From contig JASANC010004002.1 in assembly GCA_030248135.1 (NCBI GenBank), forward strand, positions 32,698 through 96,697: 64,000 nt of DNA, written 5' to 3'. Below the pieces are notes generated by a model that saw nothing but the letters and a program-made list of their open reading frames with translations, was not told the DNA's origin and ran no database searches. This DNA comes from Theristus sp. LFF4_11. Its lineage: Eukaryota; Nematoda; Chromadorea; Monhysterida; Xyalidae. The position numbers and the translations under genes were made by a program. This document shows positions 35,449-57,500 of the stretch, one piece after another (positions within the stretch are counted from its first letter, which is position 1; each line of letters begins with the position of its first letter).

Positions 35449-38400
35449 CTACAAAGGGACTGGACCCTGAACGTGTGCGCTTTCATTCGGAGGATTTAGC
35501 AGAAGCGACGAGCACTGTATCAAGCGTAGCTCAAGTTCGGCGGGTCCCGGCACCTCGTGAGCACGTCCCTCGCCTTGGAGCTCTCGCTGTGCGGCCCTTA
35601 AAGCAAAAAATAATAAATTTCATGTTACACCCACTGCAGGTCGATCGATACATACCATATTTGGTTTCAACGCAAAGTTGATTCACCTTTCGTGACCGTG
35701 CTGGCAATGGCTAAACGAACAAAATCGCAAGACCGTTTAAAATAAAAACAATTCTAATAATCTTCCGTGACGATCAGGGGGAGTCACAGTGTTGAGTGCT
35801 TATGCGGCAGAAATCTAGCACTCCGTTTCCGTGGTGCCACCCCCCCCCCCAGCCACTCCCCCAGTCTTCGGGCATTTCGCAGTTACCTCAACGTTCGCTC
35901 CAGCACTTCTTGCATGCAGCGAAGCACACGTCCGACGCTCAACGCGAGGTCACGATCTAGAAAACGGGGTGAAAGCGTGATTTTAACACAGTTACTGTGA
36001 CGTTGGACATTGACCACACCACACGGACTGTGACACACGCACACATACAAACACACTGGCACGTGTGCTGTGCCGCATTGTGAAACATGTAATTTATCTT
36101 TTAAGATAAATTTAAATTAAAATAAAATTTATATTAAAATATAAAGCATTCGCAAATCAAAATAAAAAAATTCGCTGTGGTATATAGCATAAACAATCAA
36201 TGTTGTTGTTCACATCAAGCGCAGCCATCCGCCAAATCAGCAGCTAGCAAACATTATACAACAACGATTTTCAAAACAAATGTCCGTCAACCAACTGGTT
36301 TTCTGCAGCCAGACCAACAGCAGTGCAGTAAAGAGATCACCGGTGCCGACAAACGTTGCATCCAGGCGACGTATGGAATAGCGGAAACGTTGCGTTTCTG
36401 TGAAGTTTTATTTTCTATTTCTGTTCTGTTTCAAGTCGTGCCAAGCAGCCGTCATTCATGGTTTTGTTTGTTTCTGCGACCTGATGCGTTTGCGATATTC
36501 TTCAAGCACTCAGCAAACCCGGCACCATCAGCAAAGTTGACCGCTGAAAAATGAGCAGCCAACGCTCAGATGCGGTGCGGTCCGCCGATTGGTCAAATGG
36601 AAACCTCTCTGACCAATCAGCAAACCACAAACTGAACAGCGACAAGACAGTGGGCAACAACGGTCTTTCAAAATTTTTTTTTGAAAAAACAACAACAAAA
36701 CGATTGATATTCAAGCACGTTTTACAAATCCGCCAAGATCTTTAAACCACAAGGCAAAAGCACAAACGTTTTGAGTGATCGTTCTCGAACACGCTGCCGT
36801 AGACGTACATGAGCTCGGAGCTGGGCGCCAACTCTGTGCTGGTAACGACGATCGCGCGGTTGCCTCTGGCGTGCAGCACGTCCAGTGCGGCGAGCACCGA
36901 TCGCTCATTGGTCACTTCGAGACCACTCAGCATTCTGCAAGTCGGAAATACACATTGGCTTCGGAGGAATTTGTGATCGTGCACGTGTGTCGTCGTGAAC
37001 AACACAAACACACTGGCATGCGCCACGCACGTGACAGCCCATTGTGGAGTTTTCAGACGTATCGAGCCGAGATGACGTCGGTTGCTTTCAAACACACACC
37101 CGTCAGGCCCCATGCATAGGTATCAGAATTTCAGTTTGATTCACCTAGGGTTGGCACAGGAAAAAACCGGTTTCTTTTCCGTTTTAAAACCGGTTTTTTC
37201 CAGTTTTGTTTCCTGAAAAAATAAAGAACCGGTTTTTTACCAACCCTAGATTCACTCCATACGCGTGGTTGTTCACTTGAAAGGGATCCGCCATCTGAAG
37301 CTCTATGCGGGTTGTGTTATGCAGGACAGGCGCATAAACGATGAAGAAACACAAACAAATACACACATAAATAACTAAATGAAATGTCCCAGAGCAGATG
37401 CGTTCATTTCGGGTAGACACGTTACAATAAATTAGGCTGCTTATTCGTTTGCAATTCAAGCACTTACTGCAATTCAAACTGATTGGGCGTGATGACGTCA
37501 GCAAGCAGCGTGATCTTGTCACGGTATATCGGCATCAACTCTTGCGGCACATACTGCAATGCAGGTTGCACTGTTGCAAAACGTTTGTGGTGTTGCCAAA
37601 ATTATTGCGGTAAATGTTGCACAAACACGCACGCACGCACACTCGGCACACACACGGTAAACATCAAGTAGCGAGAGAGAGTGGCGATTTAGTGGACTGG
37701 AGAACAACGATATAACAGGAAAAAGGATCACATTATATAGAATATCACGGATAATTACAGTAATATCGCATATGTGCGTGTATGTGTTTGTTTTTGACAG
37801 TGTGCAACATCACTGCGTTATAACCGTGTGCGCCATCTTTAGTCTGTGGCTTCACACTTTTTAATTAACACGGAAAACACGAGTATAAAATAAGCGAAAC
37901 GCACATAGTTCCCGCGGTCACCAAGCACCGGGTCACAAACTGAAAAAAAAAAGATTTTTTTTATTTTTTCATGGTACTATCTTTACTTCAAGACCTGCGA
38001 CTCAATGCGGTTGTAGAAGTAGAAACGAACCCAATTTCAATCTTTTTGTGGTAATTCAAAATAGCCTAAGTGAACCGGCCTCGTTTAGGAGACTCGGATA
38101 ACTATCAATTTTGAATTCCCGCGTCATGCATGAGACTGCTTACCCATCTATGCGCGCATTGAGTCCCGGGACCAAAATAAGAGATTATACACAAATACAA
38201 AAAATACAAACGCCGCTCCCCCCGCGCATACCATAGCACAACTTCGTGTTGCCGGTTGTCTGCGCTTTCAGATCTTGAATAATATCCGCGATTTTTTTCA
38301 GAAACGTCTCGTCTCGGCAATAACCTGGAAGACGAAAAAAAGCGTTTCATTACAGTGACATGTGCACCTTCATAGCACGTACGCGCCCAGCTGGTTACGG

Positions 38401-39350
38401 CACGCAATGAGACAGCTGGCAACGGTTTGATTGGAATGTGCCCAAATGAGCTGTCAGATGTCATTCTCTCAACAATTTGTATTGACGGCACATGAAATTT
38501 CATTGATTGGTTGACAATCAACCAGCGTCTTTTTCAGCAAATAGCGTAACCACCGGACCCAATGGGCCGTTTTGGTCCGCTGGCCAACACAAACGTGAAA
38601 AATACCCCGGCCAAAACCCCGCTCACCGGTCAACAGATGCGTGTACTTCCGAACAAGATCATTCTGCCGTAGTCCGTTGTAAACCGTCCACAAGTCGTCA
38701 CTCGTCAGCACCTGACCGGCGCCAACGCAATGTGGGTAAACTGAGTAAAATTTGGGCAAAATATCTGCACTGAATATTTGGGCAAAAAAACCTGTGCGAA
38801 CCGAAACGGGTGAAAAAAATGTAAAATCACGAAAAAAAACCAGAATCCGGTCGGCGGAAACTCACAGGTGTGCGTGGAGAATTGCACCGAGTTTATGGCG
38901 TCCACTTCAAAGCCGTGCAGCTGTAAAAAACGTTTGTTTCTTTTTTTGAATTGACGCACGCACAGATTGCCGTTATCACGCTATTATCGAAACGTTTCCA
39001 AATCATCACAGAGAAAGCATCCCATCGTTAGTATTGAAAACTCAATCAATCAATTCAAACGCAGCGCAAAAATCAGCGAATTGAAGCAAACAAACAAAAA
39101 AACAGTTGAAATTGCAACGACGGCATTCTGTACACTTTGCTGCGTCAGCCCTGGCTAAAAAAAACACCGCCAAATGCCCTCGACAACAACAACCGCCGCC
39201 AACAAAACCTGCCTGCAGCGGAAACGTGGCGCACTTATTGCCGACATAGCCGCGCACCACGTGGCTTTGGATGGAAAGCACCCGATTGGAATCGGCGTCA
39301 CAGGCCACATCGTCCAGCGGGGGCGTGCTGCTCGCAGACGTCGATGCCAT
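35449..39350 (-). CDS. PDXK: Pyridoxal kinase
   Basis: Phosphorylates pyridoxal, pyridoxine and pyridoxamine with ATP (vitamin B6 salvage) in the cytosol; ribokinase superfamily. Ten exons: 39350-39213, 38920-38866, 38740-38627, 38324-38232, 37939-37905, 37553-37468, 36934-36768, 36397-36296, 35956-35887, 35596-35449, giving 335 aa (human 312). All phases join. Exon 1 has [20 protein letters not shown], exon 2 [16 protein letters not shown], exon 5 [10 protein letters not shown] and exon 6 [11 protein letters not shown]. Exon 8 has [17 protein letters not shown] with the catalytic GTGD motif. The last exon has ELELRLIQ, matching QLELRMVQ near the human C-terminus. Residues 1-20 are a Ser/Thr/Asp-rich extension. 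Intron 1 appears to use a GC donor (CAG|GCAGGT at 39212). The gene converges on CEP43, with stops 934 bp apart. Confidence 0.95.
37970..38138 (+). repeat. Dispersed repeat, copy 2 (partner at 17160-17332)
   Basis: Same family as 17160-17332, ending in 'cccgcgtcatgcatgagact'. It lies in the pyridoxal kinase intron between the exons ending at 38232 and starting at 37939. Confidence 0.6.
38921..39212 (-). other. Putative GC-AG intron (PDXK intron 1)
   Basis: Exon 1 must end in phase 0 after FPLQ to join [11 protein letters not shown] without gain or loss against FPLQVLGFEIDAVNS of the family. That puts the donor at CAG|GCAGGT. The GT 4 bp further on would shift the frame. The acceptor is a normal TTTTTTACAG. 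Confidence 0.65.
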
Positions 39351-39572
39351 GCACTGCTTGCTGTTTTGATATCGGTCGTGTTTTCAAAGTTTTGGGTTTC
39401 GGGTTTTTTTTTTGGAGCGCTTTTGAATCTGAATTTGAATCTGCTATACGCGCAAGCACGAGGTTTTCCTGAAACGAAACGCGAAAAGTAAAACGTGTTT
39501 GAAATCGGAAACCATTAGACGAAGTCGTTTCGTTAGACGAAGTAAAGAAACTGGAAAACCGATCAAATACAG

Positions 39573-40052
39573 CATAGTTGTTCCAGAGCCGAGGGGTTGG
39601 GGGGGGGGCCGATATAGATAGCTGGAGCAAATTTTCTAGATAGATAGATAGCTGGAAAATTTTGGGGGGGGGGGCCGCGGGGGGGGGCCATGTGACTTTG
39701 GGGGGGGGGGCCGGTCAAAATTTTGAAATTTGATAGATAGATAGCTAAAACGCTAAAAAGCTATAAAAACAACAAAATAATGCTAAAAATACACTAAAAA
39801 TCAACTATAAACGCGTATTTTACCTAAAATTGGCGAAATTTTCAAGAATTACGAGCAAAAATGGTCAATTTTGGTCAAAAATTGACTCATTTTATGTCTT
39901 CGAAGACAAAAATTTTCAGATAGATAGCTGGCTGAGAAATTTTTTTAGATAGATAATAGCTGAGCCGAAAAAACCTGTTTGATAGAGATAGATTCGAAAA
40001 TTTTTTGGGGGGGGGCCGGCCCCCCCAGGCCCCCCCCCCTAGAACAACTATG
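39573..40052. mobile_element. Family E2 element, copy B, just upstream of PDXK
   Basis: Termini CATAGTTGTTCCAG / CTAGAACAACTATG with exact 8-bp TSD AAATACAG (39565-39572, 40053-40060). It is 480 bp and lacks the E3 insert found in copy A, otherwise very similar ('gccgatatagatagctggag', 'tcgaagacaaa'). Its edge is 223 bp upstream of the PDXK start codon. Non-autonomous. Confidence 0.9.
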
Positions 40053-40060
40053 AAATACAG

Positions 40061-41501
40061 CCAGTGAAGAAACACTTTCAAGCAGCACCATAATTTGTCA
40101 GAGAAGCCCGGTCGGTCACTGAACTTTTATTTAGCATCATCTTCTGAACGTGGGAACCACTCATGCGGAAACTTTTGTTCCCCGAGTTGCTTGGTTGTGT
40201 GCACTTGTAAAACAGGTCTGAAATTCGCAAATTCATACAAAACAGGACATTATAAAATGCACTAATCTTTTATGAGAGGCTTTTCTGGTTTCATCTTTTC
40301 AAATAATGCGACTGAACAAATATTTAATGGACCACTTTTGTGGTGGAAGCAGACGAAAATACCCAATACACAAAAGGGCTTGCTTGTTTATGAATGAGAT
40401 ACATATTCTGTCTGAATTTACTTTGGGAATCGCTGTGAACCGGGTAATTTTTTAAAGACAGCGTGAAGCCTGGGTAGGTTAGTGAAGTGGACACAAAAAG
40501 TTCAAATATGACGTGCTACCTAATCAGAATAAAATTGCTGTGGACCGTCCATGAAAACCGTTAACGATCGCAATGTGCAGCTTGTTCACAGCAAGCTGTT
40601 TCAGTTAAAATAAAGTCATAGTTTGCAGCTTTTTTGCCTAAAATAATACGCATTCACAGTTTGGTTTGCAAACTAATTTTGAACGGCCATAGAATATCAA
40701 GAAAATATTGCACAGGTCAAAGCAGCAACAAAACAAGAATTAAAAGCGACACAGATACAGCAACCAGCCAGTTACACACCGGTTGCAGGACAACATCCAT
40801 CAAACGCAAAACACAAAACTCGAAACCGTGGTCATCATAAATCATCAATTTTATTTCGTTCATGCTTTCGATGAAAACAATTATTTTTTTGTAAATCGGC
40901 ATTCTGCGAACAGTGACATGTTGAGAAAAAGTAAAATCTTTGCTTTTTTCAAATCACCACAAAAACTGACCAGAAATGTAATATAACGACAGACACCTAT
41001 GTATTTTTTTCACACCGACTTATTTACAAAACGATACTGCTTCTGTAGAAAAGTCAGCGAAACAAATCAACTATCTAGATACAATGTATCAGCTTGGTGT
41101 AATAAGGCTGAGCACACAAAAGCTGCCAGTGCTGCATTCGAAATCTTGATCGTGATTTTGTAATTCCAAGAAGCTGCGATTCAAAACTGCTTGAACTGTG
41201 AGCTGATTGGCTGCTACTAAAGACCGCAATACAGTAATTTCCAAAATTACGACCAATCAGCAAAAATTGCATGCTAGATGCTCAACCCAGTAAAGAGTGA
41301 CCGTATCTGAAGATCGTGCACTTTCATAAAAAAAACTGTTGAACAGCCACAAACAATAAAACTCACGCTGTTGTCACAGCACAGTGCGACAGTCCGTCAG
41401 CTTGTGACTAGAACTTCACTGCGTGAAATATCACGTCCCGGAGTCACAAAAGTGCACCAGTATTCAGACCGGGGACTCTATCTATCCAATCAACCAGAAT
41501 C
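40061..41501. other. Stretch between the E2 element and the AFG3-like gene
   Basis: AT-rich, without a supported exon. Contains a small inverted pair 'gagctgattggct' / 'gaccaatcagc' near 41200-41260. It probably includes the 3' UTR of the AFG3-like gene at its right end. Confidence 0.4.
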
Positions 41502-51754
<10,253 letters not shown>

Positions 51755-52157
51755 TATTTTACTATTTATATTTAATTAATGAATTTCTTGCTTGCAGTTG
51801 CACTTTAGTTGGACTGAACGACGTCGACGCGTGTGTGTTGGTCTAGTCTGCCTGTTCTGTTTCATGGAAAATGCACGTTTTTTTGTGGAAAGGGTTGAAT
51901 CGAATCGAATATGAAAAAATAGTTACCTAGTACAGCGGGTTAAAGCAGCTTGAAAATCAAAATCAAACCGATTTGTATACATTCTTAAAAGTGATTTTTT
52001 TGATTTTTGATCTGAGGTTGCTTGTAATGAGTCGTTGTAGGTTCCTAACCGGTAACCCTAAACCTAATCCTAATCCTAAGCCAAGCCTCTTTGATAAGGT
52101 GAAAATGATCAATTTAGTTTTTGCATTTTTTTCTTTCCTGTGTTATGGAGGAGGAGC
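51755..52157. other. Upstream of the AFG3-like gene; promoter side
   Basis: About 400 bp between the start codon at 51754 and the transposon at 52166. It includes the TTAGG-like relic at 52040-52090 and otherwise AT-rich sequence. A promoter must lie here or within the element, but no motif is clear. Confidence 0.35.
52040..52090 (-). repeat. TTAGG-like degenerate repeat
   Basis: 'taaccctaaacctaatcctaatcctaagccaagcc', the inverse of the 19772-19850 motif and related to the array at 61636-64000. Confidence 0.5.
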
Positions 52158-52165
52158 ACCGGAAC

Positions 52166-53649
52166 TAGAGATGTCAAGAAAAAAAATTCCTATTTTTTTT
52201 CTTTAAAAAAAAATTTTTTTAAATTTTTTTTTTAATGAAAGTTGTTCAGAATTTTTCAGGGAGTCCGAATATCACCTCACCATCTGAGGAGCCACCGACT
52301 TACCATATGATGACCCCCACTTAGGGTTGTTAAACAAAAATGAAAATTTTTTTTTTTAAAAAAAAGTGATTAAAAAAAACAAAAATGCCGATTTTTTTTT
52401 AAAAAAAAAATTCGAAAAATTTTCCTCTAATATGCTCTGAAAACCTCAATTTTGGCACAATTTTTCGAAAGTTCAACAAAAATTTTCTTTGATTATACCT
52501 CGTAAAACCTTTAGCAGTCGATTTTGGGCCGTTTTACCGACTGATTTTAGGCTTCGACAACATCTGCGATGAAGTTTTTGAGCGTCCCAAAGCTTAGCCT
52601 ACCATTTCCGATGCAGATAAGGTGACGATTAGCCTCGCAGAGCGTCCGATTGTGCTCGCTGCACCGTTTGCAAGCGCTACGTTGTCTGGTTGCTGCTTCG
52701 TGTCGTGTCGTCGCGACACCATCAGAAGAATTGATCGAATTTCAAGGCGGTATGTTTGTCTTCACTTTAGCATTAGCTTAGCTGGGGACAATTAGTGACG
52801 TTTTGGAGGTCAAAACACAAGAAGAGGCATGGTGACGGTTTGGAAAAGGGGTAATTGAGGTCACCAAAACAAAATCTGCAAAGTTCCGCCATACGGGTGT
52901 CATTCGGGAGGCGCTTGCATATCATATGTGGTTCTTCGGACTCCCTGATTGATTTAGCACAACTTTGATTTTTGAAATTTTTTTTTTTTTTAAATTTTTT
53001 TTTTTAAACAAAAATGACGATTTTTGTTTTTTTTAACAACCCTACCCCCACTCATATGGGAGGAGGGTGAAAATTTCAGACTTGGTTTCGGCGACCCCAT
53101 TTTCCCACCGACGACATCACGTCTCGTGTTTTGCCTCTCAATTCACCTCAAATAACACGGAAACAAGTTTAACAACAAACCGGTGTGATCATGCTGACGA
53201 CACGAGGCGAAACAGCAACGAGCAACCAACGAAGTTACGCTTGCAGTGGCAGACAGTGCAATTTCGACCTTTCGAGATCCTGAAAAACGATGCGTAAATG
53301 TGAGTTCTCTGCTTCTATCTCACCTTAGCGACATCGGATCGGAATTTGTTGAACTAGCCTTTGCGACGCTCAAGTACTTCAATGGGCGAGTCGATCATCA
53401 CTCACCAAGGCTGAAAACAGTCGATAAATCAATCCAGAATACCACCTGCAGCGTTGAAGACTAAGTGACAAGGTAAAGTCAAAGAAAATTTTTGTTGAAC
53501 TTTCGAAAAATTATGCCAAAAACGGCATTTTCAGGGCACATTAAAGAAAAAATTTCAAAAATTTTTAATAAAAAAAATAAAAAAAATGCTCATTTTTTTA
53601 CTTTTTTAAAAAAAAATAAAAAAAAAATTTTTTTACCCTTACATCTCTA
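52166..53649. mobile_element. Family E1 element, copy B, carrying E0
   Basis: Termini TAGAGATGTCAAG and CCTTACATCTCTA, with exact 8-bp TSD ACCGGAAC (52158-52165, 53650-53657). 1484 bp including an E0 insertion at 52322-53044. It lacks the E2 insert present in copy A and shows one GCTGTTTC-equivalent (GAAACAGC) at that site. It is inverse to copy A. ORFs inside are short and decayed. Confidence 0.92.
52322..53044. mobile_element. Family E0 element, intact copy nested in E1
   Basis: Termini TAGGGTTGTTAAACAAAAAT and TTAACAACCCTA, 723 bp, exact TSD CCCCCACT (52314-52321, 53045-53052). E1 copy A has the uninterrupted site (single AGTGGGTG, inverse orientation) near 21822. Non-coding as read. Confidence 0.92.
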
Positions 53650-53657
53650 ACCGGAAC

Positions 53658-54526
53658 TGCAGATGCAGCTGTTTTAATAATGATGCATTACGAATCAGAC
53701 CGAAACCGGTGCGCAAACAAATAAAAAATGCGTTTGTTTTTTTATCTGGGCGGGCTGTTGTAGGCACGGGTCAAAATGCCAAAAAACACGAACACGAGTG
53801 ACATCACAGATGAATGTGAGGTGTGGTTGTTCCGAGTTTGTTGTTGTGGAGTTGTCGTCCAATACTCCAATTTGTCACCCATTCAATCTTTTTATTTGTC
53901 AAAACTCAGCGGGTTCAGATAAAAAATGTACACTCAATAAGATGCCCCCCATGCCACAATCATAGTGCCACACACAAATGGTGAAAATGGGATCGTTTTG
54001 AAACTGTAAAAAGGCATGCCATTGCGCATTTGTAAAATGTGCCAATAATAGTTCCCACTTTTAACCAGTATGGTGGCTGCCGTTGAAAGAAAAACTTTGG
54101 TTAACCTGTCAACAAGGTGGCAGCACTGTGACTGTACATTTTATTGATTTAAAAAATCTAAATTCGACCAATCACTTTGTTCACGACAGAAAATTGTGTT
54201 CATTGCATAAAGTACCATATTTCATGTTCATCCGTTTATCACTTTTTAGTTGTAGAAAGGGGTGTTCATACACAATCATACAGTTTTATCGGAGTTTCCT
54301 GCTTTTTGCGAAATCAAATGGATGGTTGGATGGATGGATAAGTCGACTACTGACTAAAAACGCATGCGAAAGATGCCCAAATCCGCCAGATTTCTGCCTG
54401 TTGTTTGGTAACTTGGTTTTACACAAAACTTTAAAACTGATATCACAATTTGCATTCGAAATATTGTAAATTGACGTGCTATACTATTTGCTTAGTGCCA
54501 TGGAACACGACACACGATTAGAAGGC
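53658..54526. other. Intergenic stretch, no supported gene
   Basis: AT-rich. The plus ORF at 54083-54469 (128 codons) has neither family likeness nor splice context. This stretch probably contains the 3' UTR of the minus-strand gene ending at 54527. Confidence 0.4.
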
Positions 54527-57500
54527 TCAATTTGAATACGATCGACTTCGATATGTGTTGTTGTCGAGCAATTTGGTCGGCACGCCACGCGCGGACAGCG
54601 TGAACTCCGATTCGCGTCTTCGTTCGTCGACGGTGCTGATGCGCATCGCGTTGCCCGACTCAAGTGCCTCCGTTAGTGGCATGTCTGCGAGCGGTTGATA
54701 TGCGTTACTGACAACTAGTGTGCTGACACATGAGCACCCTTCATTGAACGGCTTCCATGCGTCAACTTCATCATCAGATGGTGGCCTGGTTCACCACTTG
54801 TCGGCAAGTTTACCGCATTGCAGCACGTTCACCCAATGGCGGCAGTAAATTCGATGGATAGTCACTCGATTGAAATGCTACCTAATATATTTCAATTCAA
54901 GTTGTTTCAATTCAAGCTGATCAGCTGGCATTTCGATTTACTGATTGATTGGGCTATACCAAACCAAGTTAGTCTGTTTGTTTGCTTTTGCGTTCTTTGC
55001 GATACCCGTATCATACCTACCGGCTATTTGGCAAAATCTGGCAATAATTTTTGTGCTTTCAAAAACCAACCAACGCTTAACGTGAACGGCGCCGTGGGTG
55101 GCGTCTTTGGCGACGCTGGCATGACGTAGTCGCCACTTTGCAGCGTCTCACTGGTGTCGACTTTTTTCAGCTTCTCTTCCGGTTCCGGTTGATCGTGTTT
55201 ACTACGTTTTTGTTGTTTCGTCGGTGGCGGCTTACTTTTGTATTTCTGCTGGAACAACGAGTGCAAAAGGTTTTAGAACTACTGTTCGTGCGTTTTCAAT
55301 TGAGATTCACGTAACAAAAAGAATTTAGACGGCTAAAGGCCCATTCATGGAGCATACTTTTAAGTAATTAGCAGCTTCACTTTATGTTCATCAAGAAAAA
55401 ACGTTTTATTAAAAAAAATCATGGAACGAAAAAACGCGAACGTCTTTTTGTTCGGCAGACTGTGTTTGCTCCTCCGAAGATTGTCTTCTCGTCCAGCCGC
55501 TAGCACTGTCTTTCACGGTCTCAGACACTTGATCGGTGTCGCTGTTGGGCGTTGTCGACTCGGTGGTTTTTTCTTTCGACGTCGTTCCTAGGCTGCTTTT
55601 CGACCGGTTCGATCGCGAAGGATTATTCCTTCAAAAAAAGTTGAAATCAAGCAACAGCCAAACGAAGATGTGTGCATTAAAATAAAAAAATTAAAAATGT
55701 GTGCAGGCACTGTCACTTTTGTGAATTCAAATTTGGTGCGGAACGGCCGAGTAAACAGCTTTTTTCAGGATGGAAAGAGCGCGCGAAATTTGAATGTAAG
55801 AAAGAAAGACCTTCAAACCCCCAATTGTGTGTCAAATTTGACGTGTTTGATACTTCGTGCTTTCTCTTCTGTTCATTCTTTCTCCCTTGCACACACGATT
55901 GAGTATCTTGGTATTCTTAAAAAAGACAACTCCTAGTCTGCGACTAATTTAGCCTTAATGGAGCATACAAGGACTGCCTCATTTACTCGGCCATACTGGT
56001 TATGTTGCACCGGAGTGGACACAATTATTACGGCCGAACAACTGCGGAATGTGACAGCGCTGGCCGAGGAATTGCGGCCTCGGAACATTGCGGCTCAAAG
56101 AATTGCGACCTGGACCATTCCATATTGTGTGTTACATCGGCCAATTTGTTACCCAAAAACATCATGCAAACACACAGAAAATAATTCAGTCAATAGGTAC
56201 CTATACAAATGTAGGTAGATGCTGCACATGTTCGTGCACGAACCGATTCAGATTCCAATCAATGTTTAGAAAGGCAAAAAATCTGTTGGATCTGTTGTTT
56301 CCAAAAGGAAAAAAAGCTGTGAATGTTGCTTCTAGCGCGCGGATTTGTTGAATGTGAATCGAGAAGTGCACGAACCGGTGCATTGTTTTTTGCGTGCAAC
56401 CAAGCGCACCACCCAAACCTCTGTTGTGGTTGTTGCTGTTTGCGTCTGCTCGCACGTGAGCGGCAATACAACCAACAAATGACAATTGATACAATGAAGC
56501 CAATAAGGACGACTGAACCGGCAGCGACCAGGGCATACCTGCGTACACGTTGAACAAAAATAATCCAGAAACGCTGAATAAAAATGTCCAAAGCCGAACT
56601 GGTGTGTTTGGTGTCGTGTCCACCGGGATGACCACTTTTAAAAAATGAATGCTGATTGGTTCAAAATGACAGTAGTCACCAACCAGTAGCGCTTAACAAG
56701 TGTCACAAAGTCCACAAGAGACGAATTTTCGGTTGGTCCTGGAGTGCTCATGATGATCGATTGGCAAAATCGTGTGTTGTCTCGGCTGTTTCGTGTTTTG
56801 TATTGCCGTTTAATCAGTGATGAGAATATGTATCGCAGAAGATCGTCGTATAAAAAAGGAGTGTATGAAGTTTTTCTCGGCAAAACCATTCTCTTTTATT
56901 CGATTAGCTCAGGTCTTAAGAGCTTTTTGATTTGATTGATCTTTTACTCTGCCCGTCTCTTTGCAAGAAATTTGAATATTCCATACCCATCCTTGTTTTT
57001 TTGGAAATTTGATTATTGGTCGTATCAGTTTGTGAATTATGAGTTTATTCGTCAGTCCGAAACATGAAACACGTACGGTAACTATCATGTGTACACACGC
57101 TGGCACGATTTCTCCAGCAACAAATCGCATGAAGCTACATTGTATCACTGAATCACTTATTTTAATCGTTTCCCTTTCTGTCTCCAAACGTTTGCGTTGT
57201 TGTTGTCGGGCTATAACGAACCATAAAAACATGATTTTTAATTGTAAGAAAGCAATGGATATCTTCAATCATTTTCGTTAAAACAAACGCACCATGGGCC
57301 ATACTCTTGTATCAATCGTTCACCGCTGAGAACACGGGTATAAAGCAGTTGAGAGCGGGTGTCGTAATGCTTAAAACAACAACACTGCTGTAAATATGTT
57401 TTTTAATCAAAAAAACTTATTTCAAAATGAAACATTGAAAAACCACTGAGAATTTTTTTTGCCAGTGTTGCTATATTTCGGATGTTTGGGTTTGCCTACA

